Shown: one piece after another, positions 1 to 7,327 of the stretch
Numbering within the stretch: position 1 is the stretch's first letter
Layout: the number at the start of each line of letters is the position of its first letter
Origin: Rhodocyclaceae bacterium
GTDB lineage: Bacteria > Pseudomonadota > Gammaproteobacteria > Burkholderiales > Rhodocyclaceae
Length of the DNA: 46,504 nt
NCBI GenBank assembly: GCA_003963315.1
Contig: RXJP01000058.1
Coordinates: forward strand, 11,610-58,113
Reading direction: 5' to 3'
Translations under genes and position numbers: made by a program
Notes under the pieces: model-generated
Told to the model about the DNA's origin: nothing
Database searches by the model: none
What the model saw: the letters and a program-made list of their open reading frames with translations, nothing else

Positions 1-100
1 CCACGGCCTTGGCGAAGTCGCCGCCCGTGGCGGGAATGCCGGCATAGGCGTCGCCCTGTCCGGCGGTTTCGTAGGACGACCAGTCGAGATGAAGTTTCAT
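1..100 (-). CDS. N-terminal fragment of an unrecognised protein (cut by window start)
   Basis: Only the first 33 codons lie in the window. The reading frame opens at an ATG (98-100 on the complement) preceded by a good ribosome binding site, AGGAGATTCC. The peptide begins MKLHLDWSSYETAGQGDAY and continues through a Gly/Ala-rich stretch without a stop to base 1. It has no signal peptide or membrane segment in the visible part. It is divergent from the Gate-domain gene at 218. I do not recognise the family with confidence from so short a piece. Confidence 0.6.
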   Translation of the reverse strand, partial: MKLHLDWSSYETAGQGDAYAGIPATGGDFAKAV

Positions 101-217
101 GGAATCTCCTTGCAATCGGCTTTCCATGCAAGAGCAGTTCCATCACTCATTCCTTTTGCATCAAGGACTTCCCTGTGTCGCACATCGAACAATCGCCTGC
201 CACCGTAGAATCGGCCC

Positions 218-1156
218 ATGGAAATCCTGATCGACGTCATCCTCCGTGCCGGCCGCTCCGCCGTGGAGCTTTCCCTCTTCGTGTTGCTGCCCATCATGGT
301 GGTGATGCTGTCCCTGATGCGCCTGCTGGAAGCCCGGGGCGCCCTGGACTGGCTGGTGGCGCGGCTGGCCCCCGCCTTCAAGCCTTTCGGCCTGACCGGC
401 TTGGGCGTGTTCGCCGCCCTGCAAATCAATTTCGTCAGCTTCGCCGCGCCGGTGGCCACCCTGACCATGATGGAACAGCGCGGCACCTCCAACCGCCACC
501 TGGCCGCCACCCTGGCCATGGTGATGGCCATGTCCCAGGCCAACGCCCTGTTCCCCATGGGCGCCATGGGGCTGGCCATCGGCAAGACCCTGCTGTTCTC
601 CCTACTCGGCGGGCTGGCGGCAGCAGCGGCCACTTACTACGGCTTTGGCCGCCGCTTGTCGGCGGAGGAGCATCTCACCGACGACACCCCGCACCATCCG
701 GTGGCGGATACGGCCAAGGGCTTTCTCGATGTCATCAACCGCGCCGGCGCCGAGGCCTTCAGGATCGCGGTGGGCGCCATTCCCATGCTGGTGCTTTCCC
801 TGGTGGCGGTGATGGTATTGCGCACCGTGGGCGCGGTGGACGCCCTGACCCAGGCCCTGGCGCCGCTGCTGCACCAATTCAACATCTACACCGCCCTCGT
901 GTTGCCGGTGTTCACCAAATACCTGGCCGGCGGCACCGCCATGATGGGCGTGGTGGGTGAAATGCTGCGCGACCACCACTTCACCGTGGCCGCCCTCAAC
1001 GGCAGCGCCGGCTTTCTCATCAACCCCCTCGATGTTCCCGGCGTGGCGGTGCTGATCTCCGCCGGCAGCCGCGTCGCCGCGGTATGGCGCACGGCGGCCC
1101 TGGGGGCCTGCGTCGGCATTGCCGTGCGCGCCCTGGGCCACGGCCTGCTCGGCTGA
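218..1156 (+). CDS. Nucleoside recognition (Gate) domain membrane protein
   Basis: This 312-residue integral membrane protein resembles the nucleoside-recognition/Gate domain family, which includes spore-maturation-protein-like and nucleoside-transporter-like proteins. Its substrate is not established. The sequence has about eight hydrophobic segments in two halves (roughly residues 15-150 and 185-310), separated by a polar loop around 155-175 (AEEHLTDDTPHH). Each half holds the small-residue and Asn/Pro-rich stretches typical of the fold, for example LQINFVSFAAPVATL and GFLINPLDVPG. Start at ATG 218; a strong Shine-Dalgarno is not visible. A TAGAAT hexamer lies at 206-211, so transcription could begin almost at the start codon, but this is speculative. 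It stands alone, divergent from the fragment at 1-100. Inner-membrane location is certain in kind; function is inferred only at family level. Confidence 0.8.
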   Translation: MEILIDVILRAGRSAVELSLFVLLPIMVVMLSLMRLLEARGALDWLVARLAPAFKPFGLTGLGVFAALQINFVSFAAPVATLTMMEQRGTSNRHLAATLAMVMAMSQANALFPMGAMGLAIGKTLLFSLLGGLAAAAATYYGFGRRLSAEEHLTDDTPHHPVADTAKGFLDVINRAGAEAFRIAVGAIPMLVLSLVAVMVLRTVGAVDALTQALAPLLHQFNIYTALVLPVFTKYLAGGTAMMGVVGEMLRDHHFTVAALNGSAGFLINPLDVPGVAVLISAGSRVAAVWRTAALGACVGIAVRALGHGLLG

Positions 1157-1232
1157 ACTAATTGGACGCAAACGGATCAATCAGACCAGCATTTCCCTTC
1201 GGGGCATTTCCCAAAATCCATAACAACTGCCA

Positions 1233-2675
1233 ATGAACGCTCCCGAAGCATCGCCCAACGAGGAAACACCCCAGATTCACCTGCGTCAGTTCCTGCCGAT
1301 CTTCGCGGCGGTGTTCCTGCCCATGTTTCTTGCCGCGGTGGACCAGACCCTGCTGGCCACGGCGACGCCGGTCATCGCCACAGAACTGGGCGGCCTGCGC
1401 GACACCTCCTGGGTGGCGGTGGCCTACCTGCTCGCCGCAGCGGCCGTGGTGCCGCTCTACGGCTGGCTCGGCGACCGTCTTGGCCTGGCCCGCATACTGC
1501 GTTACAGCCTGTCCCTGTTCGCCCTCGGCTCCCTTGCCTGCGGCCTCGCCCAAAGCCTGCCCCAACTGGTGGCGGCGCGCGTGCTCCAGGGCCTGGGCGG
1601 CGGTGGCTTGATGACCTTGTGCCAGGCGCTGATCGGCGAACTGGTGCCGCCCCGGCAGCGGGGCCGCTTCCAGGGTTATTTCGCCGCAGTGTTCACCCTT
1701 GCCAGCGTCAGCGGGCCGGTATTGGGGGGACTGGTGGTGAGCCAATACAGTTGGCGCTGGCTGTTCCTGGCCAACCTGCCCCTGGCCGCCATCGCCCTCT
1801 GGCGCCTGATGGTGCTGCCCGGTGTGCGCAGCCGTGACCGCATCAAGGGCAAGGTGGACGGCGTCGGCCTGATCGTTTTCCCAATCCTGGTGGCTTGCGT
1901 CATTTTCTGGATTTCCTCGGTGGGCCATCGTTTCACCTGGGATGCTCCGGCCAGCGCGGCCCTGGTGCTCGTCATTGTTGTCGGTACGCGCTTTCTCTAT
2001 CGCCATGAGAAACGAATTCCACAGCCATTTCTCGATCTGCGACTACTGGCCCATCCGGCTATCCGCGCGGTAATGCTGTCCACCCTCAGCTTCTCCTCCT
2101 GCATGTTCGCCCTGGTGTTCTATCTGCCCATCTACCTGCAACTGGGTCTCCATAGCGGCGCCATGAAATCCGGTCTGCTGATCCTGCCGGTCACGCTCGG
2201 CATCGTCGTCGGCGCCACCCTCAGCGGGCGGGCCCTGGCCATGGGCGTGCTGCCCAAATGGGTGCCGACCACCGGACTGAGCATTTCCGCCACGGCCCTG
2301 GGGCTCTTGGCCTGGCTCGGTGCCGAGCCGACCTTGATTGCCGTGCTGGGCAGCCTCTCCGGCATGGGCTTCGGCAGCGTCATGCCCTCCACCCAGGTCA
2401 TCGCCCAGACCGTGGGCGGACGTGATCGCCTTGGCGTGGCGACATCCCTCGCCTCCTTGTCCCGGTCCCTCGGTGCGGCCCTGGGCACCACCATCTTCGG
2501 CGTGCTGATCTTCACCCTGCTCCCCGGTGTGCCCCACAACGCCGCGCCGGCGGACTTCCTCCTCCTGCCGCCGCTGCAAGTGCAGCATGCCTTCCACATC
2601 GCCTTCGCCCTGATGGCCTGCACCGCCGCCGCCGGCGCCTTCGCCGCCAGCCGGGCGCCGGCGGTGAGGCTTTAG
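1233..2675 (+). CDS. MFS transporter, DHA2 family (EmrB/QacA type)
   Basis: This 480-residue protein is a drug:proton antiporter-type major facilitator with 14 predicted membrane helices. The family signature in helix 1 is present as DQTLLATATPVIATELGG (about residues 37-54). Motif A follows in loop 2-3 (YGWLGDRLGLARILR), and the antiporter motif C appears as SGPVLGGLV. WRWLFLANLPLAAIAL is the usual helix-6 entry of DHA2 members. Proteins of this type export hydrophobic or cationic toxic compounds across the inner membrane. Substrate cannot be read from sequence. The gene is alone, with no adjacent HlyD/EmrA adaptor or outer-membrane channel and no divergent TetR/MarR regulator, so a tripartite pump is not evident here. 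Its start is ATG 1233. Confidence 0.88.
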   Translation: MNAPEASPNEETPQIHLRQFLPIFAAVFLPMFLAAVDQTLLATATPVIATELGGLRDTSWVAVAYLLAAAAVVPLYGWLGDRLGLARILRYSLSLFALGSLACGLAQSLPQLVAARVLQGLGGGGLMTLCQALIGELVPPRQRGRFQGYFAAVFTLASVSGPVLGGLVVSQYSWRWLFLANLPLAAIALWRLMVLPGVRSRDRIKGKVDGVGLIVFPILVACVIFWISSVGHRFTWDAPASAALVLVIVVGTRFLYRHEKRIPQPFLDLRLLAHPAIRAVMLSTLSFSSCMFALVFYLPIYLQLGLHSGAMKSGLLILPVTLGIVVGATLSGRALAMGVLPKWVPTTGLSISATALGLLAWLGAEPTLIAVLGSLSGMGFGSVMPSTQVIAQTVGGRDRLGVATSLASLSRSLGAALGTTIFGVLIFTLLPGVPHNAAPADFLLLPPLQVQHAFHIAFALMACTAAAGAFAASRAPAVRL

Positions 2676-2776
2676 AGGCTGTTCCGCGCGGTCAGGTACA
2701 AGCTGCAACGACCTTGCCAACACTTATCGTCGTCGCCATCAGGTAATACACTGGGCGTTTTTCCTGTTCTGTCGCC

Positions 2777-3148
2777 ATGCTCGCCGCCCTGACCCAACTT
2801 CTCGTCTTCCAGCTCATCGGTGAAATCATCGCCCGTAGCCTGGGCCTGCCCATTCCCGGGCCGGTGATTGGTATGGGACTGATGTTTCTTTTTCTCATCC
2901 TGCGCGGCGGGCCGGACGAAGGCAGCAAGACCACGGCCAATACGCTGCTCCAACATCTGTCATTGATGTTCGTTCCCGCCGGCACCGGCGTGATGCTGCA
3001 CTTCCAACGCATGGCCGATGAATGGCTGCCCATCACTGCCGCCCTGCTGGGCAGCACCTTTCTCGCCATGGCGGTGACGGCCCTGGTGCTCAAGGCGATG
3101 ACGACCAAGACCACCGCGCCGCAAGCGGAACAAGGAGAACAGCCATGA
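2777..3148 (+). CDS. CidA/LrgA family holin-like protein
   Basis: This 123-residue protein has four predicted membrane helices, the length and layout of CidA/LrgA proteins. The N-terminal half carries the family core LIGEIIARSLGLPIPGPVIGM, with the conserved Pro-Gly-Pro-Val-Ile-Gly turn near residues 31-38. CidA/LrgA proteins act with a CidB/LrgB partner in the inner membrane. They were first described as holin/antiholin-like and have since been linked to small-metabolite (pyruvate, acetate, glycolate) transport. The next gene encodes that partner and overlaps this one by four bases (ATGA), so the two are translationally coupled. No LytTR or LysR regulator is adjacent. Start ATG 2777. Confidence 0.88.
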   Translation: MLAALTQLLVFQLIGEIIARSLGLPIPGPVIGMGLMFLFLILRGGPDEGSKTTANTLLQHLSLMFVPAGTGVMLHFQRMADEWLPITAALLGSTFLAMAVTALVLKAMTTKTTAPQAEQGEQP

Positions 3149-3876
3149 GCCAGAACGTCAGCGGCATCTGGGCCTATCTATCCGCCTCGCCGCTTCTCGG
3201 CCTGACCATTACCCTGCTGGCCTACCAGGCGGCTTACTGGATATTCCGCAAGGCCAAGTTCCACCCGGCGGCCAATCCCGTGTTGTTGGCGGTGGCCATG
3301 TTGGTGGTCTTGCTGCAATGGACGGGCACCCCCTATAAAACCTATTTCGAAGGCGCCCAGTTCGTGCACTTCCTCCTCGGCCCGGCCACAGTGGCCCTGG
3401 CGATTCCCCTTTACGGCCAGCTCCGCCGCCTGCACGCCATGGCCCTGCCCCTGGCCGTGGCGCTGCTGGCCGGCTCCATCACCGCCATCGTCTCCGCCCT
3501 GGTGATCGGCAAGCTGCTGGGAGCCAGCACCGTAACGCTGATTTCCCTGGCGCCGAAATCCGTGACTACCCCCATCGCCATGGGCATCGCCGAACAACTG
3601 GGTGGACTGCCCTCCCTGGCAGCCCTGATGGTGCTCACCACCGGCATCCTCGGCGCCGTGGGCGGCAGCGCCGTCTACCGGCTACTGCGCATCCACGACC
3701 CGGCCGCCAAGGGATTCGCCATGGGCCTGGCCGCCCACGGCATCGGCACCGCCCGGGCCTTTCAGGAAAGCGAGCAGATGGGGGCTTTCTCCGCCCTGGC
3801 CATGGGCTTCAACGGCCTGCTTACCGCGGTACTCCTGCCGGTACTGCTGCCGCTATTTGCGGCTTGGCTGAAATGA
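3145..3876 (+). CDS. LrgB/CidB family membrane protein
   Basis: This 243-residue polytopic protein is the LrgB/CidB partner of the upstream gene. It has about seven membrane helices and the family's most conserved stretch, SLAPKSVTTPIAMGIAEQLGG (about residues 133-153), followed by AHGIGTARAFQESEQMGAFS near residue 200. The start was set at ATG 3145, overlapping the upstream stop, with GGAGA as ribosome binding site; a longer reading frame starting at 3022 is only read-through of the upstream gene in another frame. The pair forms a two-gene operon. Function by homology: partner membrane component in control of murein hydrolase activity or organic-acid flux. Which of these applies here is unknown. 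Confidence 0.9.
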   Translation: MSQNVSGIWAYLSASPLLGLTITLLAYQAAYWIFRKAKFHPAANPVLLAVAMLVVLLQWTGTPYKTYFEGAQFVHFLLGPATVALAIPLYGQLRRLHAMALPLAVALLAGSITAIVSALVIGKLLGASTVTLISLAPKSVTTPIAMGIAEQLGGLPSLAALMVLTTGILGAVGGSAVYRLLRIHDPAAKGFAMGLAAHGIGTARAFQESEQMGAFSALAMGFNGLLTAVLLPVLLPLFAAWLK

Positions 3877-3936
3877 CATCAGCCAAGCCAGTGTCCGCAG
3901 ACGAAAAATCCGACCAATCCATTGAATAATATTGGA

Positions 3937-3976
3937 TTTACCCGTAAATTTACAGATCAAAAGGTTATCGGGTAAA
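3937..3976. repeat. Inverted repeat over the start region of the nucleotidyltransferase gene
   Basis: TTTACCCG (3937-3944) and CGGGTAAA (3969-3976) are perfect 8-base arms separated by 24 bases. The spacer opens with the palindrome GTAAATTTAC (3944-3953). The right arm ends four bases before the ATG at 3981 and occupies the place of a Shine-Dalgarno, which is otherwise not recognisable. It could be an operator or an mRNA hairpin limiting initiation. The surrounding 3900-3960 is markedly more AT-rich than flanking genes, and AATAAT at 3925-3930 is a possible -10. Confidence 0.5.
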
Positions 3977-3980
3977 ACCC

Positions 3981-4991
3981 ATGAAATTCAATGATGAACA
4001 GCTCAGGGTTGCAGCGAACCTCAGACAGTATTATTTGGCCTGGCTGGAAACCAAACGTGGCTTATCGGATTGCGACTACTCACTGTCGTGGACCACGCGC
4101 GACGGCATCGACTATCTGCGCTATCGATCTGCCATCAAAGACACGACCCTAGGGCCGCGCTCGGCAAACACCGAACGGCAACTGGCCGACCACGTCGCCC
4201 GCAAAGCGGAACTGGTGGCCCAGGAACAAAGCCGGGGCGACAGATTGTTTGAAACCGGTCGGCTGTTCGTTGCCTTGCGCATGGGCGTCATCGCCTCTCC
4301 TGCCGCCGCCATCCTGAGGGAGGCGGACATCCGGGCTTATCTGGGCACCGCCTTGATGGTGGTGGGCACCAATGCACTGGCCGCATACGAGTTGGAAGCC
4401 GGCGCCCGTTTTGCCGTAGGCATGGATGCGACGGAGGACTTCGATCTGGCCTGGTCCGGCAACCAGAAAACCGTGTTGGCCCTGGCTGGCAAACATCCGG
4501 TGAGTCTGTTGGCCCTGTTGAAATCCATCGACAACACCTACACGGTCAACGCCGAACGCACCTTCCAGGCGAGAAACAAACACGCCTATGAGGTTGAACT
4601 GCTCATCGCGCCATCGAAAACGGACAGCCTGCCAAAATCTATCGGCCTATCCCCCATCCCCTTACCTGAACAGGAATGGCTCCTGCAAGGCACACCGGTG
4701 GACCAGGTGGTCTGCGGGCGCGACGGATCCCCCGCCCATATCGTCGCCCCTGATCCGCGATGGTTCGCCCTGCACAAACTCTGGATGGCCGAAAAACCGG
4801 GGCGCGATGTGCTGAAAAAACCCAAGGACGCACGCCAAGGAAAAGCGCTGCTCGACGCCATCTCCGCCTGGATGCCCCATTACCCCCTCGACACGACGTT
4901 CCGCGACGGACTACCGGACGAGCTGCGGCCCCATTTCGACGCCTGGCACACCACCCAGCCTGCCCGCAAGGATACACGTCGCCCCTTTTGA
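3981..4991 (+). CDS. GSU2403-type nucleotidyltransferase-fold protein
   Basis: This 336-residue protein resembles the GSU2403/NTP_transf_8 family of minimal nucleotidyltransferase-fold proteins, whose substrate is unknown. The nucleotidyltransferase core is visible near residues 128-156. VVGTNALAAYELEAG gives the G-(S/T)-x-A-L helix start, and MDATEDFDLAW supplies the paired acidic residues (E-D-F-D) expected to bind metal. The N-terminal hundred residues are polar and helical with a DHVARKAEL charged stretch. The C-terminal part (HIVAPDPRWFALHKLWMAEKP) matches the conserved tail of the family, where Lys/His residues follow the core. No signal peptide or membrane segment is present. It is a single gene with no obvious partner, preceded by an AT-rich leader with inverted repeats and no clear ribosome binding site. 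It looks like an accessory gene inserted between housekeeping membrane proteins. Confidence 0.7.
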   Translation: MKFNDEQLRVAANLRQYYLAWLETKRGLSDCDYSLSWTTRDGIDYLRYRSAIKDTTLGPRSANTERQLADHVARKAELVAQEQSRGDRLFETGRLFVALRMGVIASPAAAILREADIRAYLGTALMVVGTNALAAYELEAGARFAVGMDATEDFDLAWSGNQKTVLALAGKHPVSLLALLKSIDNTYTVNAERTFQARNKHAYEVELLIAPSKTDSLPKSIGLSPIPLPEQEWLLQGTPVDQVVCGRDGSPAHIVAPDPRWFALHKLWMAEKPGRDVLKKPKDARQGKALLDAISAWMPHYPLDTTFRDGLPDELRPHFDAWHTTQPARKDTRRPF

Positions 4992-5151
4992 TGACGCTCG
5001 AACCTGTTCGAGCAGCGCATCCTCAGTCGTAACAGAAACCCCGTTTACACAAAAATTAGGACACCCTGCTCTCGCGAAAGCAACGCGCCAAGAACTTACG
5101 CAGGAATTGAATTCTCCAATCTCCCGCGCAGGGCTGACGAAAACCAGACGA

Positions 5152-5748
5152 TCAGCGCCAGCCCACCACAAAACTGATCAACAGCTCCAGCACCATCAGC
5201 AATCCCAGCCAGGCCATGACGCCGGCAAAGATCAAGGCGTTGCCCATGCGGTGGGCCAATATGCCGTCAGTAACACCCAGCAAGGGCCTTACGCCATGGC
5301 GTATCAACACGGCACTGCCGGCCCAAGCCGCCACCACCGCCACCACATTCACCCACAAGCTGGGTACGAACAGGGCAAGCGACGATAGCCATAGGGGCGT
5401 GGGCGCCACTGCAGCCAGCGTGAACACCCCGGCAGCGGTGCTGCGGCTACCCGCCGCTTCGCAACGGTCCTGGATGAAGTTGACCATCAACTCCACCATG
5501 GCCAGTTCGGCGAAGAAAAACAGTATTCCCACCGTTGCAGCTTCCATCACCGACAGGTGGGGTACTACGGCGGGAAACACGGCACCCGGCTGCACGAGCT
5601 CGGAAAAGGCGTACATCAGCGGTGGGATCAAGGACATCGGGACGACATAAGTCCAGAACAGTTGGCGGGGCAACGACTCGATACGAACCAGATCGCTCCA
5701 ACCCTCGCTTTCGGACACGAACATACGGGACAGGCTGGCTAGAGACAT
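5152..5748 (-). CDS. Yip1 domain family membrane protein
   Basis: This 198-residue protein has about five predicted membrane helices. It resembles bacterial Yip1-domain proteins of unknown role, which commonly begin with a short soluble segment such as SRMFVSESEGWSDLVRIE, followed by a helix with a Pro-Pro turn (VPMSLIPPLMYAF). The start was chosen at the ATG of MSLASLSRMF (5746-5748 on the complement), because AAGGGAG lies just upstream. The longer frame back to 5916 adds 56 Arg/Gly-rich residues with no family character. The gene is transcribed away from the aminotransferase at 6107 and towards the nucleotidyltransferase-fold gene. Nothing in the sequence indicates a substrate or enzymatic activity. 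Confidence 0.72.
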   Translation of the reverse strand: MSLASLSRMFVSESEGWSDLVRIESLPRQLFWTYVVPMSLIPPLMYAFSELVQPGAVFPAVVPHLSVMEAATVGILFFFAELAMVELMVNFIQDRCEAAGSRSTAAGVFTLAAVAPTPLWLSSLALFVPSLWVNVVAVVAAWAGSAVLIRHGVRPLLGVTDGILAHRMGNALIFAGVMAWLGLLMVLELLISFVVGWR

Positions 5749-6106
5749 GACCATCTCCCTTCTCATGTGGGGAATATCGATGGGCCGCAAGGCAACCCAC
5801 CGGAGGCCGGCTTCGCGTGATCCGCAATTTATTGTGGCCCGACCGTCCAATTCCACCATAGCAGCCGAACCAGCGCTGCGATAGTCACAACGCAATCCCA
5901 TTATCCTGTGGCACACTTCAGCCCATGCTTAACATCCCTGTCCCACTCCGACGCCGACGCCGCTTTCCCTCCCACGGGAGGCTGTGCGCCATGCCGGGAT
6001 GGGCTGTTACCGGGGATTGAAACTTCCCCTGACATTTCCCCGCAACGAAATTTTCGTAAAAGGCCACGGTTCCCCGCCCTGGCCTTTTTCTTTTACGGAG
6101 CTTGTG
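5749..6106 (+). other. Gene-free stretch with a structured leader upstream of the aminotransferase
   Basis: No credible gene is seen in these 358 bases. The right half can fold. CAGCCCAT (5919-5926) pairs with ATGGGCTG (5999-6006). CATCCC (5933-5938) can instead pair with GGGATG (5996-6001), so the two helices exclude each other. CCTCC/GGAGG (5968-5981) and GGGGA/TCCCC (6012-6029) form small hairpins. The series ends in the terminator-like hairpin at 6058-6094. This layout resembles an attenuated or ligand-sensing leader, but I do not recognise a known riboswitch, 6S RNA, SRP RNA or tmRNA. Confidence 0.4.
6058..6094 (+). terminator. Terminator-like hairpin just before the aminotransferase start
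   Basis: AAAAGGCCA (6058-6066) pairs perfectly with TGGCCTTTT (6080-6088), and the T-rich tail continues to 6094. The Shine-Dalgarno GGAG of the next gene follows directly. As an intrinsic terminator it would end a leader RNA rather than an upstream gene, since the gene on the left runs the other way. Confidence 0.6.
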
Positions 6107-7285
6107 ATGACAACTGCCTTACCCGATACCAACGCCCTGATGTGGGTGACCGCCAGGCCCGACCTGTTTTTCGTCCAGGGCAGCGGCGCCTGGTTGAGCG
6201 ACCAGCGGGGCAAACGCTATTTGGACTTCGTCCAAGGCTGGGCGGTGAACTGCCTGGGCCATTGCCCGCCGCAAATACAGAATGCCTTGGCCCAACAGGC
6301 GGCACGCCTGATCAATCCCAGTCCGGCCTTTTTCAACGAGCCCTCGGCCCGGCTGGCGCAGAAGCTGACGGAAAACTCCTGCTTCGACCGGGTGTTCTTC
6401 GCCAACACCGGGGCGGAGGCCAATGAGGGCGCGATCAAGCTGGCGCGCAAGTGGGGACAGAAATTCCGTGAAGGCGCCTACGAGATCATCACCCTCGAGC
6501 ACAGCTTCCACGGCCGCACCATCGCCACCATGTCGGCCTCAGGCAAGCCGGGCTGGGACCGCATCTTCGCGCCCCAGGTGCCGGGCTTCCCCAAGGCGCG
6601 GATGAACGACCTGGAATCGGTGGAGGCCTTGATCGGGCCGCAGACGGCGGCGGTGATGCTGGAGCCGGTACAGGGCGAAGCCGGCGTGATCCCGGCCAAT
6701 TCCGCTTTCCTCAAGGCATTACGGGAACTCACAACGGCCGAGGGCATCCTGCTCATCGTGGACGAGGTGCAGACCGGCATGGGCCGCACCGGCACCCTGT
6801 TCGCCTATGAGCAGGCGGGCATCGCGCCGGACATCATGACCCTGGGCAAGGGCATCGGCGGCGGTGTGCCCTTGTCGGCCCTGCTGGCGACGGAAGCGGT
6901 ATGTTGCTTCGAGGCCGGCGACCAGGGCGGCACCTACAACGGCAACCCGTTGATGACAGCGGTGGGCCTGGCGGTATTGGACACCGTGTTGGCGCCGGGC
7001 TTCCTGCCCCAGGTGAAAGCCAACGGCGAGTACCTGTCACGCCAACTGCAATATCTGGCCGAGGAAATGGGCCACGAAGGGGAACGGGGCAGCGGTCTGT
7101 TGCGGGCCTTGGTCCTGGCTGACGAACGCGGCCCGGCCCTGGTGGAGGCGGCCCGACGCTTGGAGCCGGAGGGCTTGCTGCTGAATTCGCCGCGGCCCAA
7201 TCTGATCCGCTTCATGCCGGCGCTGAACGTGAGTCGTGAGGAAATCGACCAAATGCTGGAGATGCTGCGGGGCTTGCTGCGCTGA
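6107..7285 (+). CDS. argD: Acetylornithine-type class III aminotransferase
   Basis: This 392-residue PLP-dependent enzyme belongs to the acetylornithine/succinylornithine aminotransferase group (class III fold). In arginine synthesis it would convert N-acetylglutamate semialdehyde and glutamate to N-acetylornithine and 2-oxoglutarate in the cytoplasm. Visible motifs are the cofactor-phosphate loop [18 protein letters not shown] (about residues 99-116), the substrate helix HSFHGRT, the PLP-binding Asp in [13 protein letters not shown], the Schiff-base lysine in [11 protein letters not shown], and GGTYNGNPL, which closes the site from the other subunit. The start was set at ATG 6107 (ACGGAG upstream), because residues before it come from the leader. 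A GABA or related omega-aminotransferase role is possible. Expression may be controlled by the structured leader that ends directly before its ribosome binding site. Confidence 0.82.
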   Translation: MTTALPDTNALMWVTARPDLFFVQGSGAWLSDQRGKRYLDFVQGWAVNCLGHCPPQIQNALAQQAARLINPSPAFFNEPSARLAQKLTENSCFDRVFFANTGAEANEGAIKLARKWGQKFREGAYEIITLEHSFHGRTIATMSASGKPGWDRIFAPQVPGFPKARMNDLESVEALIGPQTAAVMLEPVQGEAGVIPANSAFLKALRELTTAEGILLIVDEVQTGMGRTGTLFAYEQAGIAPDIMTLGKGIGGGVPLSALLATEAVCCFEAGDQGGTYNGNPLMTAVGLAVLDTVLAPGFLPQVKANGEYLSRQLQYLAEEMGHEGERGSGLLRALVLADERGPALVEAARRLEPEGLLLNSPRPNLIRFMPALNVSREEIDQMLEMLRGLLR

Positions 7286-7327
7286 CCCAGGGTTTCGATA
7301 GGCTCAGCGCAAACAGCAGGTGATTGC

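Noticed and set aside
97-633. Minus-strand frame of 178 codons overlapping the Gate-domain gene
   Set aside because: It is antisense to a polytopic membrane protein with good family character, and its translation is Met/Arg/Ala/Ser-rich without a domain.
5919-6094. Known RNA gene (6S, SRP, tmRNA or RNase P)
   Set aside because: None of the conserved core sequences of those RNAs was found in the leader.
5908-6426. Open frame of 172 codons across the leader and the start of the aminotransferase
   Set aside because: Its translation is Pro/Arg/Gly-rich, in the wrong frame for the aminotransferase, and crosses the terminator-like hairpin.
7288-7310. Short GGTTTCGATAGGCTCAGC repeat after the aminotransferase
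   Set aside because: It looks like part of a common dispersed repeat, but only one incomplete unit is present and no mirror copy is seen.
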